Positions 11,513 through 22,578 of a stretch of 64,000 bases of DNA are shown piece after piece (the first letter of the stretch is position 1; every line of letters begins with the position of its first letter). Position numbers and translations under genes: made by a program. The notes beneath the pieces are model-generated. The model ran no database searches. It saw only the letters and a program-made list of their open reading frames with translations, and was not told the origin of the DNA. Source of the DNA: Costus lasius (lineage: Eukaryota > Streptophyta > Magnoliopsida > Zingiberales > Costaceae); NCBI GenBank assembly GCA_027563935.2, contig CM050449.1, positions 43,932,507 through 43,996,506 on the forward strand, written 5' to 3'.

Positions 11513-12664
11513 CTATGTCATCGTGCATATGGACCACGTAATCGAAAACTCGCCCCAAAGTAGAAGTAATCCGATGAACATCAGCCTGAAGGGACTGAAA
11601 TCTTGGATCAAGGTGACTCTGCCATCCGCCCTGAGCAGGGGCAGCTCGTCGAGAAGAGGATCATGAGGTGCGGTGGTGTGACTGCTCTGTAGCTCTAGGG
11701 GGTGAAGACTCCTCACCCAAATCATGAGGATCACCACTGCCCCTAGCAGCGGGTGGTGGTGGAACAGAAGTCTCTGGTGCATGAGGGGCATAAGGAGCTG
11801 CGGCGGGTGAGATCTTCCAATTCTCTATGTTCTGAACTGAGGTTCTTCCCGGATCTGGCAATGGCAAAGTGGGAAGGCCGGGTTGAACCACTAAACAATA
11901 GGTATTAGCATCTCTGACAATCATCCTCATAGCAATGCATGACTCAATGTCCAATCGGGTGTTGCCTCTAGCAACCTCAATACCATATGGCTCAATGCCT
12001 AGGAAAAGAGCAAGAGAAGTGAGAAATCCCCCGATTACTATTGCACCCTTCTTTGCCTTAGCTACTTTCTCCAAATGCTTCATAAAGAAATATGCAATAT
12101 CTACGAAGTAGCCATGTAACATGCTACAAAGTAAAAATAGCTCAGCATGACGTACCATACCATCACTATCTCCTCTCCCAAAAATAGTATGGGCTAGAAC
12201 TCGATGTACATATCGGATGCAGGGGTTCGAAATGCTGGATGCTCTGGTAGAAGATGGTGAAAACCTCGTCTTGGATGAAATCTAGCTCCAGAATACATTC
12301 TCAATAAAACCAATAGGAGCCTGAGTGCTCCCATCACCTGGCAAGTGGAATATGTGTCTGACTTCCCTCAAAGTGAGTTTCCTCTCTTGATTGGTCATCC
12401 TAAACTTGATTTCCCCATGGGCTGGCCCGTGGTTGTACTCATCATAGTCAAATTCAAAGCTGCTTAACACCTCAAGAACAAGTGGGAGGTATGTCTATGG
12501 ATCCATGGTGAAGAATCTCTGGGTGGATATCTGCTCAAACATCCACAGCACATCATCCTTGAGTCCCAGTTGTTCCAATGCTCTCATATCAGCGTATTTT
12601 GTATTCACAATGCGTCTGGTGACAAGCTGGTTGTATCGTTCTTCCTGTGCCTCATTTCTAAAAA
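11513..12664 (-). pseudogene. Element B ORF3, C-terminal part
   Basis: The minus strand carries the larger part of ORF3, broken by stops at 12495-12497 and 12282-12284 and by frame changes between 12281 and 12159. Readable blocks are FEFDYDEYNHGPAHGEI with ERKLTLREVRHIF (12282-12470), and AELFLLCSMLHGYFVDIAYF followed by KGAIVIGGFLTSLAL (near 12158-11985). These resemble the plant transposon protein domain often found as an extra ORF in Athila-like elements. A proline-rich tail follows. The function in the family is unknown. The reading phase is continuous with the N-terminal part at 14343-14439 once the nested LTR and one TSD are ignored. Confidence 0.65.
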
Positions 12665-12669
12665 TAATG

Positions 12670-14342
12670 TGTTGGGGTATGCCCTTAAGCCTAATGTTTG
12701 AGGCCTTGGGAATGTATCAGTATCATGTAATAAACTGTTATGTTTATATAGGCATGGTTATTATTCAGTTAGCTACATTGTCTGCTGCAATATATGTTCT
12801 TCTGAATAATGTCTCAAAGCTGTTCAGCTAGGCTGACAGGCTATAATGTCCTTAGTCGATGTATCTTGGTGAACATGAGACAGCCTTGATATGGTTAAGA
12901 CTAATATGTGTTCTAGTCTTATAGGATGCTTCGAGCATGGAATAAGATGTAGACTCATGGGTACATTGGATGTACTGGACAGACCCTACTAGGATGTTCA
13001 ATTGTTTGTCGCAATGTGAATAATCTTTGAATATGACAAGTGGCACATTTCCTCTGACTTGAGATCACTTGTGTTTTCTAAATGATGATTGTCATTGTTT
13101 TGAGGTAGTTCAATATCATTTGAAACATAATGGTTATAGACTATCTTGGATAATGAACTTGAGTCATGTTAGGGCACTAGTGATAGACATAGGATTGCCG
13201 TCTCCTTGTTTAAGGAGTGTGATGTTCTAAAGGGGCCCCCTGGATGAGATGATTGAGAAAGTGTATGGCCATACCCAGGTGACTGTGTTCATCTGATCTA
13301 ATCATGCTCATCATATTGGAGCTACAAGCTTGACACGCTTGTCCAATAAGAACATCCAGTGGCAAAGGAAACATGTATGCCTAGTGATGTGGATTCACAC
13401 TTGTGCTGTGTTTTGGGTGTAGTCTTGGAAGACTCTTTCCTTTATATCGGGAGACAGTGATGTGTTGCTAGATACCCCTCACTGATCGTGATAACGTGAG
13501 TTATCGTTACCGACATTTAAAGGAAACCCTCAGGGTCGCACAATTTGATGATATGGCTTACTTAAGTCAGATCGAGTGGACTGAATTGTTCGGGTTCAGT
13601 TTAAAGGGATTTAATCTCTGATTGTGAGTGAGATCTGGTCTGATCATGTTTGATTGATTAGGGCTTGAGATCGGTAAGCTTCGATTGAGAGATTGGATGC
13701 TAGATCGATGAGATCAGGAGCATCAAGAGATGAACGGTCAGATCTGGAGCCTTAGGGTTTATTTGAGATCTGGACTTGATTGCTTGGCTGAATTGGTCTC
13801 TGGACCAAACCAATTTGAACCGGCTCGTTAAATGAGCGCATGGTTCAAGGGGAGAGGAGTTAGCGACATGTTCACTTGGCGTGAACGTTGGAGCGAAGTG
13901 TGGTGGCTATTTTTAGTAACCACGATCTCCACTTGGAGATGTTGTTCACGACCGAATAGAGTGCTCTCTATTCTCGCCTCTCGCCCATATTCCTCTTGAC
14001 GCTTTCGTGTGTGGCGACGCCTTGAAGGTAGAGGAGAATTCGGCCAAGAGAAGGACATCTCATCTTTCCCTTTCACTCGACAAGGACCTCTTGGAACCTT
14101 GCTAGCACAAGGAGCACCAAGGGAGGAAGCAACATCATCTTGTGTGTGACGATTTGGAGGAGAGCTCTCTTGTTCTCTTGCTTCCAAGGCGCCTTCCATT
14201 ATATGGCTTCGGTATGAGTTCATTTCATGTTTTAAAGTTGATCATAATCCATGTTATGCGATATTGAAAGCCCTAGATTCCGCTAGAATTTTATTGCGCC
14301 TCCTATTAGGGTTTTTGCCCCCCCTTGGCTAGGGGACCTTCA
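12670..14342 (+). mobile_element. Copia solo LTR inside ORF3, TSD TAATG
   Basis: The segment starts TGTTGGGGTATGCCC and ends GGGGACCTTCA, flanked by TAATG on both sides (12665-12669, 14343-14347). It resembles the copia A LTR (shared blocks around TATGCCCTTAA, GAACATGAGACAGCC and GGAGACAGTGATGTG), but is more diverged. The C-run near its end matches the G-run of the LTR remnant at 59313. It is inserted in element B ORF3 and has no internal region left. Confidence 0.92.
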
Positions 14343-14439
14343 TAATGTCGTAGGGGTTCGGTGGTGGCGGTGGAGCAGAGGACTCGGTTGGCCTCTTACT
14401 AGTCCTCTTGGTAGCCATCCTTTTGATTCTTTGAGCCAT
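14343..14439 (-). pseudogene. Element B ORF3, N-terminal part
   Basis: On the minus strand an ATG at 14439 starts MAQRIKRMATKRTSKRP, then a Ser/Thr- and Pro-rich stretch ending NPYD just before the inserted LTR. A short basic start followed by a proline run and PYD is typical of ORF3 proteins of this element class. The open frame extends upstream to 14829 without family resemblance, so the start at 14439 is preferred; ATG 14418 is an alternative. Confidence 0.6.
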
Positions 14440-14889
14440 GACAGAATGCAAGCAAATATGTGTATACAAGGACTCGAATTGAAAGATCAGAAGCTGAAAG
14501 AAATCGTTACTAAGCACTATGAATAGTGCAGTCGAGTCGCAAGGAAGAATAGGGCTAAAAAATCTTGCTTGATCTGGAAATCTGAGTGGGTTCCGAGCTT
14601 TAAATTTCTTTGAAAAAGGTTCCTTTACTCCTAGAGACGATATGGGAAGCAGAAGCGAGACAAATCGACGCTTAAATGAGAAGAAATCGTGAAAGGCGAG
14701 CAGTCGGCTGACGAACAGCAGTAGAGCTCGCTCAAACTCAAAAATCGTAAGATCTGGGTCACGAATCGACTCGAAAACTTGAGAAATAAAACAGGAAGTT
14801 TCGCACGGTGGTTTGGGAAGTGGAATCACAAGGAATGGCGGAGAATCAAGTGAGAAATTGCAAAAAACCCAAAACTAGTCGTTGAGAAA

Positions 14890-15200
14890 CCCTAAATACG
14901 GCAGCGTAAAAGTCTGGGGCCGGGCACAAATACGGCAGTGCCATATTTGTTCAGAAAATATACAAAATGTTTCTGTATGAAAAATCTTTAAATTACGGCA
15001 CCATAAACATAATCACGGCACTGCCGTAATTTGTGTAAAAATTTGAAAACTTTCTGGTTAAAATCGGTCGAAAATACGGTACCGTAAAAATACCCACGGT
15101 ACTACCGTAAATTGCAAAATTCTTTCTGTGAAGAGTTAACTAGAATTACGGTACTGTCAAAAGTTTACCGACAATTACGGCAGTACCGTAATTTTTTCAA
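14890..15200. repeat. Internal palindromic array of element B
   Basis: At least three alternating pairs of motifs are seen, such as TACGGTACCGTA followed by ACGGTACTACCGTAAATT, with a rough 90-bp period. The motif matches the arrays inside the LTRs. It lies between the end of the gag-pro region and ORF3. Confidence 0.8.
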
Positions 15201-15323
15201 AAACACTAAAAATCTTAAAAAAAACAAAAACAAATTTGAGAGAAATAAAAATTAACCCTAAATAAAACAAATTAAGACAAAAATAATCCAAGAGCAAAGG
15301 AAAAAAAAGAAAAAGAAAAAGGG

Positions 15324-15341
15324 CTTGGGTTGCCTCCCAAG
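15324..15341 (-). other. Conserved hairpin after gag-pro
   Basis: CTTGGG and CCCAAG form a 6-bp stem with a 6-nt loop; the element strand reads 'cttgggaggcaacccaag'. This phrase recurs after the coding region of many Athila/Tat-type elements (from memory of the group). It is followed by an A/G-rich run. Confidence 0.65.
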
Positions 15342-15415
15342 AAGCGCTAATTTAATGGTCATTAGCTTGACTGTTCAACACTCAGATTTGATCGCAGTTG
15401 CATCTTTGGTAGCCA

Positions 15416-15646
15416 TTATGATTTCTCTAAGTCTCGTTCAGGGCTTTTAAGAACATAAGGCTCAATCTTGAAACAGTGTCCAAATTTACTTATGAGCCTT
15501 TTTCCTCTTTCAAGCAACTTTGATTTTCCCCTCCATTTTCGTCTCTTTCTTTTCTTCTTCACTGCCCTTTCCTGAAATTCTTTATTAGCACACTCAGAAG
15601 ATGTGTCAGTTTCAAAGTCAAAAGGTTCATCAAACAAATTATGCAT
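15416..15646 (-). pseudogene. Short acidic-to-basic ORF downstream of protease (element B)
   Basis: The minus ORF begins MHNLFDEPFDFETDTSSE, continues into a very basic KKKRKRRKWRGK run, and ends before the conserved hairpin. It is out of frame by one with the protease ORF, so a frameshift probably separates what was one polyprotein. In a full Athila element the RT would follow here; it is absent. No function can be assigned to this tail. Confidence 0.5.
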
Positions 15647-15680
15647 GTCACAAACAACCTCATCATCAAATATGTCTATG

Positions 15681-16787
15681 CTACATACAACATGTTCCTG
15701 AGTGTGATGCTCTTTTTAAAGAATCAGTCAAATCAAATTCGATTATATCACCACAAACTTCAAAAGTCAATTTTCCCTTTTTTACATCAATGAATGCTCC
15801 AGATGTAGCCAAGAAAGGTCTACCAAGTATAATAGGGTTTTTCAAATTTTTTTCCATCTCTAAAACTATAAAATCAGCAGGTATGAAAAACTTACCAATC
15901 TGTACAGGAACATTTTCTGATATACCAACCGGATGCTTTATTGATGAGTCAGCAAGTTGCAAAGTCATTGAGGTTGGTTTGAGTTCTCTAATATCCAATT
16001 TCCTGTAAAGAGAATAAGGTATTAAACTAACACTTGCATCGAGGTCACATAAGGCTCGGTTAAAAGCCATATCTCCAATAGAAACAGGAACAGAAAAACC
16101 ACCTGGATCCTTTAGCTTAGGTGGCAACTTATTCTGTATGATAGCACTACACTCCTCAGTAAGTGCCACAGTACCAAGATCATCAATCTTTCTCTTGTTA
16201 GATAGAATTTCTTTTAAAAACTTTGCATAAGTTGGCATTTGAGTCAAAACTTCAGTAAATGGAACATTGATATAAAGTTTTCTAAGAACATCTAAAAATT
16301 TGCCAAACTGGTTATCTAACTTTGTTTGAACAATCCTTTGGGGAAAAGGAATAGGTGGCATATAGGGTGGTGGTGAACTAGTTTTAGAATCATCAACCTT
16401 GCATGGCAAATCACCTCTAGGTTCATCACCCTTGTGAGGTGACAAACTAGTTTGGGACTGCTTATGTGCAGGTTCTGATTCCAAAACTGGTTCACTCCTA
16501 AGTTCAAGTCTGGGCTCTACCTCATCATCATCAAGAGACTCCCTAGGATCATCCAATTTTTTTCCACTTCTAGTTATGACAGCATTGCAATATTCCCTAG
16601 GGTTGGTTTCAGGTTTGGCAGGTAATTTTCCTAGGGGTCTAGATGAAGTGCTAGCTTGCTGGGAAATTTGTGTCTCTAACATCTTACTGTGAGCAACAAC
16701 ACTGTCCAACTTGGAATTGATTTGTTTAAGGGTTTCTTTAATCTCATCATTTTTGCTCATCTGCTTACCCATGAATTTCTCAAACAT
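15681..16787 (-). pseudogene. Athila-type protease region of element B
   Basis: This minus frame carries a linker rich in Ser/Pro/Glu, then a retroviral aspartic protease-like domain near residues 215-355. The flap and end are marked by NPIILGRPFLATSGAFIDV. The active-site region reads ALCDLDASVSLIPYSL, whereas Athila proteins usually have DLGAS, so the Gly after the catalytic Asp is replaced by Asp. The frame is the same as the upstream gag, separated only by stops at 16818-16820 and 17160-17162. RT should follow and does not. Confidence 0.8.
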
Positions 16788-16817
16788 CTCTTCTAAACTA
16801 GATTTTTGGGGTTGACT

Positions 16818-17159
16818 CTAGTTTGACTGTCTCTGATTATACCCCCTATTATCATTTTGCCCACTAGTTTGATTGTTACTTTTCCAAGATAGGTTAGGAT
16901 GGTTGCGCCAACCAGGATTGTAAGTATTGGAGTAAGGGTCATTAGATCTAGCTTGGTTGTAACCCCCCACAGCATTAACTTGCTCACTCTCCTGGTCAAC
17001 TATGATTTTACACTCTCTAGCATGGTGTCCATTGTTCCTACAAACCTCACAAACAATAGAAGATACAGCAGCGGTTTGCATTTGGAAAGAATCAAAACGG
17101 TTACATAATGAATCTACCTTTTCTGCAAGAGAGCGCCAACCATCACCATCGTTCTTACC
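16818..17159 (-). pseudogene. Gag C-terminal part with zinc knuckle (element B)
   Basis: In the same frame as gag, between two in-frame stops, lies a CX2CX4HX4C zinc knuckle, CEVCRNNGHHAREC, followed by an Asn/Gln-rich stretch. Zinc knuckles of this type bind RNA during packaging. The methionine at 17081 is not the natural start; the segment is the continuation of gag after a stop codon. Confidence 0.85.
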
Positions 17160-17960
17160 CTAAGGAGGCCGATAAAGCACTCCTCTCTCAAAAGCCCACT
17201 GGTTGTGGTTTAATGCCATCTCCTCAATCAAGGCATGGGTTGCATCAACAGTCTTGTTCATCAAAGCTCCCCATGCAGCAGCATCAACCGTTAAGCGTGT
17301 GTTGTAAAGCAAATCATTGTAGAAAGTCTGAATTAAAACCCAGTCTTCCACTCCATGGTGGGGGCACTTCCGTTGGAGCTCATTAAATCGCTCCCATGCT
17401 TCACTCATTGATTCTCCATCTCTCTGGGCAAAGCCTGTGATTTGGTTCCTCAACTGGATCATTTTACTGGGAGGAAAGTACTTATGCAAGAAGGCGTTTG
17501 ACAAGTGCTCCCAAGTAGTGAACGTTCCAGTTGGATGTGCATGAAGCCAGGCTTTTGCTCTGTCCCTGAGATAAAAAGGAAACAGTCTTAGTCTGAGGGC
17601 ATCGTCAGATACACCATTAATCTTTATGGTGTCACAAAATTCAAGGAAAAGGGATAAGTGTTGGTTTGGATCTTCCAAAGGAGATCCTCCAAACTGATTC
17701 TGTTGAATCATCGATAAGAACGCTGGCTTGATCTCAAAGTTATTCGCATCTATAGCAGGCCTAGTGATGCTGGAATGAATTCCCTGTGTATTTGGGGCTG
17801 CATAGTCTCGCAATGTCCTTCTTTCAGCCATGATGGATTCTTCTTCTCTTTCTTCTACAACTTGTGTCTCCTCAAATCTCAATCTCTTTTGCAGTCTCAG
17901 AGTCTTGTTTATCTCAGGATCAAAAGGTACAAGTGGTCCAGACCTAGGATTCCTGCGCAT
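17160..17960 (-). pseudogene. Athila-type gag of element B
   Basis: The start ATG at 17960 gives MRRNPRSGPLVPFDPEINKT, the usual Athila gag beginning; six codons upstream (to 17978) are probably untranslated. The capsid region includes NNFEIKPAFLSMIQQNQFGG, LRLRLFPFYLRDRAKAWL and CPHHGVEDW, all conserved in the retrotransposon gag domain of the group. It forms the virus-like particle. The frame ends at a TAG (17160-17162), after which the same frame resumes into the zinc knuckle, so gag is interrupted by a nonsense codon rather than naturally finished. The PBS lies about 120 bp upstream. Confidence 0.88.
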
Positions 17961-18080
17961 GCAAAGTAGATAGATCAAGTGATTTCAAGAAAATAGAAAA
18001 TAAACAGAAAAAAAACAAAACAGTAAATAAAACCAAGTCTAGTAATAATCTCGATATCTTCAATATCGAGAAAATCAAGG

Positions 18081-18098
18081 TCCCCGGCAATGGCGCCA
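18081..18098 (-). promoter_or_regulatory. PBS of element B (tRNA-Asp-like)
   Basis: On the minus strand it reads TGGCGCCATTGCCGGGGA, next to the LTR end at 18105 with a six-base gap. It differs by one base from the Athila-type PBS I recall for tRNA-Asp. It would prime minus-strand DNA synthesis. Confidence 0.85.
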
Positions 18099-19612
18099 AA
18101 AACTTGTTGTGTCCGCAAGTGCACGGATACTCAAAGTAATATAAAAATGTCGAACCACAGAGACCTTGTTGCCAAGTACTGAATAATCAATTTTTTGCTA
18201 GCTAGGCATTCAGAAAATAGTGAATCAAGCTATCAAAAAGAACACGGAGAGAATATCAGAGAAGAAACTGGGACTAGGGGTTCATCTACTTTAAATTTCT
18301 AATGACTGGATTAAGATAAGTGTTTGTCAATCTAATTCTATCATGATAAAGGTATAATTTACTTCATAAATAAATTGTCTCGCTCTCGCGCAGACAACCT
18401 TACAAAGAACCAATCCCCACTCTCGTGCAAGATCTATTCAATGCTGAGAATAAGTAAACCATCAACCAAGAACTCAAGGATCACTCTCGTGCATCCGAAT
18501 TCTGGGTTGATCACCTCAAGTGGAAACTCAAAGATCACTCTCGTGCATCTGAGTCTCAACACTAGTTTTACTCAAGGGTTTCCAACAACTCGATACTCAA
18601 TCTCTTGCAATATCAAATCAAGTCTACACATTAACTCAATCTAAAGAATCATAAAATCAACAAGGCATTATAGTTCTCTAAAAATCAGAATTCGAAGAAC
18701 AACCTAATCTCTTACTGTAGTTCCAAACTCAATAATTTCTAGGGTTCCGAATTTCAAACAATCAACCTCTCGATCTATTTCACAAAATTCTAAAACATGC
18801 TGATATTTAAGACACAAAGGGGAATTAAAGAACAATCAATCACAAGAGTAAAATTATAATAAGATCAGTTTGACAAAATTAGGGTTTTCTAGCCATTAAG
18901 AAATAAATAGATTACACCCCCATGTCCCATAAAAAGATTAAGCTACCATGATGAAAGGATTACAATAAAACATTTTCTCAGAGTGATAAGGAATAGAAAA
19001 GAGGGAAGAAAGTTTACAAAACAGGGCTGTAATAAAATTACAGCCCGTAATTTGCCTTGAAAGAAACTGTCACCACTGTTGTGTCAATTTCTCCTTCGAT
19101 TCAACTCCGAACGCTCTAGAACTTGAGGTGCATTTTCCCCTTCACCAGACGAAGCTCTCTATCAAAAATTGTGGCCGGAGGTGGTTTCTGGGCTGAGAAT
19201 CGATGATCCCAATGATTCCTCCTTTCTCTGAAATTTGCCATGAATCTGTGATAAAAATTCTTTCTTCCACTTCGTGTGTCTTCCTTTCTTAAAGACGAGT
19301 CCATCGCGTCTTTTCGATCTAAATTTGGAGGTCTGGATCAAAAGATATGGTCTTTGCAATAATCGGGCGGAAAAATCAGAATTCTGAGTTCTCAATTACG
19401 GCACCGTGACGATTCATACAGTAGTGCCGTATTTCATTCTGTTAGTTCCGGACAAAAATTATGGTGCCATGAAACATTTACCGACAATTACGGTAGTGCC
19501 GTATTTCCGCCAAATCCTTTTGGTCAGAATTGCTTGAATTACGGTACCGTGAAAACCCTTACGGTACTGTCGTAATTCTGCCAAAACTTCTGGAAAAGAT
19601 CGCTGGAATTAC

Positions 19613-22268
19613 TGTAAGATCCGGAAATTTATTAGCAGGTAAGAAAAATAAAGTTTTGATTATTTAGCATTTTTGTAGAAGTTTTTCAATGAGATAATGT
19701 ATCGATTTTTGTATTTTCCTGCTATGTAAAAATATGTGTCGCGGAGAGGATTCGAACCTGCGACTTAAGGCGTAGAATGTGTGCTGTGTACCACTAGGCT
19801 AGTGGTGTCTTTCTATTAGAAAAGGGTAAGAGCTCTTGATAAGGGTGAGGTGGAGATTAACTTATACTAAAGGGTTATTGGATCTTCCACTTATGTTTGC
19901 TATTGGGTTTGGATTCTTTGGAGGTAGAAAACGAAAGTGTGAGGGTTTACTCACGTTTTTCCCTCAATTCCCTCTTTGCTCACGATTTTCTCCCTTGGGC
20001 GAGTGGTGGTGAAGGTGGCGGCTTCTTCTTCTCCTTCTCCTCTTCTTGTGGCCGGCGGCGATTGGTGGTGGAGGCGAATTCCGGCGGTCCTTGGGTGCTC
20101 CGGCGACGTGAGTGGTGTGAGGGGAGGTGTGAGGGTGTTGGCTTGGAAGAAACGAAATTGAAGGTGAGTGGATTTTCTCTCCACCTAGTTCACGCATATT
20201 GAAGGTGTTGCATGATTTAGAGAGGATTAATGTCTAGAAATATGATATGAACTCATGCTTGCAAAATTGTACACGTTTTCTTGCTTTCCCCCAAAAATTT
20301 CGAAACCCTAGTTGCATGAAAATTAGGGCTTTTCATTTTTGAGACTTCTAATCATCAATTAGACCTTGATTGAACATGTATGTAACTTTGGATTTTTCAA
20401 TTGCATGAAGATTAGGGCTTGAATGAGAATTTCGCCCCTTCATCATGAAATTACGCCTAAACGTATGGGTAAAAATTGGGGCAAACTTGATTTTCATGAT
20501 ATTGGGTATATGAGGATTCTATAGTTTTTTTTTGGGAATTTTTGGAAATAAAAATTTCTGTTGACTGACATTGACCGAGGGGTAATTCGGTAAATTTTCT
20601 AGTTAAATTGGGGAAAAACTTGAAATTACGAATCTAGGGATCATGAGGGACGTAATGACTATTTTTACGAAATTTTTGGATAACTTTTCCTGCATGACTT
20701 AAACTTTGAACTAGGGGCATTTCTATCTTTTGTTATAAGAACTAGGAGAAAACTATGAATCTGTAATATTCTGTATGTATGTTATCTGTGGATGAAATTT
20801 GGTGTATTTTCTGCATTAATATTTATTTTTAGTTGAATGGTGTATGTAGAAAGTAATGACATGAAATATTGATTGATAACCTTTGATGATAACTTAGAAA
20901 AGGTTAAACCATACTTGCATGAAATCTAAGGACCTTTCCTGAACTCGATTGATGTGATGTCTAAGATAATGTTCGTGTTGTATGATTGAGGATAAGAGTC
21001 CTAGACTTGTGTGGACTGAACCTAAGGGTTAACTAGAGCACTCAGTGAACAGTCATTCTGATTTGGGGTTGGAGAATCCACCCATCCTATTCTGATATGT
21101 TTCCGGTAATGGAGGGACTGTTCTAGAGTCTAGTGACCAGGTTAGAGGTTCAGGTTTCCGGTTTGTGTTAAGGGTATTTTGTCCAAGTGATAAACCTTTT
21201 GAGAGTTGGGTGTTTGAAGCAAAGTGCCACGTCTTGGTCAGACGGGGGCCACCTCTTGAATTCATTCACCTCCCGTTCTGTTCTGTTTGTGTTCCCGGTA
21301 AGGGGGTGGTTGAGTGTCGTAGAGCAAAGTGCCACGTCGTGACCTGGCGGGGGCCACCTCTTGAATCTACACCTCACCGATATTCGTTGCTGCAGGTTAC
21401 TCTCAGTGCCTTGACGAGGGCCGGGTTGGACCCACGGGGTCAATTCTGTAATCACTGGACAATAGTTGTGTGAGTCATAGTCTGTTTAGCCGGATAGGCC
21501 AATTTGTGATCTTGTTTCCCGGGATTGTGGGCGTATTGTTTTCTGATAATGATTGTGATTTATGATTTCGGTTTTATTGTGTATCATACTTGATATCTTC
21601 CGTTAAAGTTTTGAAAAGATATCTGCATCTATTTTTGATTGTATATGCGTGGATGGTCGAATGAGACTATCTACTCACTGAGCCGTGTAGCTCATCCCAC
21701 CAATATTTTCAAATACAGGGCAGGAGCCTACAGCCTGAGCGGATGTTAGTTTATTGACTTGATATTTTGGGGCCTGCGAGCCTGTGCTATTTTGAGGGCC
21801 GGATGTGGCCAAGGTTTTATGATTTTTGGTTCATGGACATGTTGGCCGGATGTGGCTGTTTCTTTCTCGATTACTATGATATTGTTGCCGGGTTGGCATT
21901 TGGTTTTGGTATGACTGTTAAACCGAGGGCTTAAGCCTGTTTTCGGTGAATTCTGTTTTATCTAGAATTATTGATTATCGTGGTTTATTAATTTGATTTT
22001 GTGATAAGGATTGAGCATGTTGATTTAGAAATGGTGTGTTTCTGTTTGTGGTCAGCATGTTGACCCAATTGGTAGTATTATGGAATATGTACAGGAATTT
22101 TCCTTAGTTTTTCTGGGGACATGCTGCCGAAATTTTTCGTATCGGTTTTTTTGTAAGCTATTATTCCCTAGCATCTGTCTTGTTGATTGTGTGTGACGTT
22201 CCCTATCTTCCGCGGATTCTGTCTGTGTTTGGGGTTATTTCTGAGGGGGCGTTACAGAGGGCGTTACA
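19613..22268 (-). mobile_element. Gypsy-type solo LTR in element B LTR, TSD ATTAC
   Basis: It is bounded by TGTAAGATCCGG and GAGGGCGTTACA and flanked by ATTAC on both sides (19608-19612, 22269-22273). On the minus strand it begins TGTAACGCCCTCTGTAACGC, a start typical of Tekay/Del-like chromovirus LTRs. The first 20 bp at that end contain a short duplication of GCGTTACAGAGG. A tRNA-like A-box/B-box module lies near its 3' end (19748-19801). GC-rich ORFs at 19897-20202 are not recognisable proteins. Confidence 0.9.
19748..19801 (-). other. tRNA-like A-box/B-box module in LTR
   Basis: Read on minus, an A-box-like TAGCCTAGTGG (19801-19791) is followed 32 nt later by a B-box-like GGTTCGAATCC (19758-19748). 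The same module with the same 32-nt spacing is present in the solo LTR at 41391-43892. It is not a complete tRNA: the T-stem pairs only about 3 bp. Confidence 0.7.
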
Positions 22269-22578
22269 ATTACGGTACCGTGGTAGATGGGTCCAGGATT
22301 ACGGCAGTGCCGTATTTTTGTGGAAGGATTGTTTTGACTTCAAATTTGATGTGTAAGCTCCCCTTGATGATTAGAACTCGTTCATGCCTTAAACAAAATG
22401 CTTGAAAAGTGGTGATAATGTTACCTTTTTGCCTGAAAGTGATCAAAAATAAAGAATGGTGTAGATTCTAAAATATTTGGCAAATAAGGTACAAAAATAA
22501 AGCAAAAGGGCAAAATTAAAACTCAAAAGATTAGCAATGAGTGTAAAAAATACTATGAAATTTAGAGTCATCATGAAG

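Larger units (their letters stand above)
8305..22573 (-). mobile_element. Element B: Athila-like gypsy element lacking RT, with nested LTRs
   Basis: A full-length minus-strand element bounded by two related LTRs (8305-10191 and 18105-22573) and the TSD TGAAG (8300-8304, 22574-22578). The PBS next to the right LTR matches a tRNA-Asp-like 3' end, usual for the Athila/Tat group. In reading order it has gag with a zinc knuckle, protease, a short basic ORF, a spacer with palindromes, and ORF3 of the plant transposon protein type. No RT, RNase H or integrase motif is visible anywhere inside. It carries two later solo LTR insertions (12670-14342 and 19613-22268). The LTRs differ at about 12 sites in the first 450 bp by eye. 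Confidence 0.9.
18105..22573 (-). repeat. Element B 5' LTR, split by a solo LTR
   Basis: The LTR is present in two parts, 18105-19612 and 22269-22573, separated by the solo LTR 19613-22268. Ends are the same as in the 3' LTR, and it is followed by the TSD TGAAG at 22574-22578. It has a palindromic array at 19395-19612, continuing at 22269-22320. Confidence 0.9.

Noticed and set aside
19897..20202. Host gene with Gly/Ser-rich protein
   Set aside because: Overlapping ORFs on both strands within the boundaries of a solo LTR with TSD; GC-rich R/U5 composition explains them.
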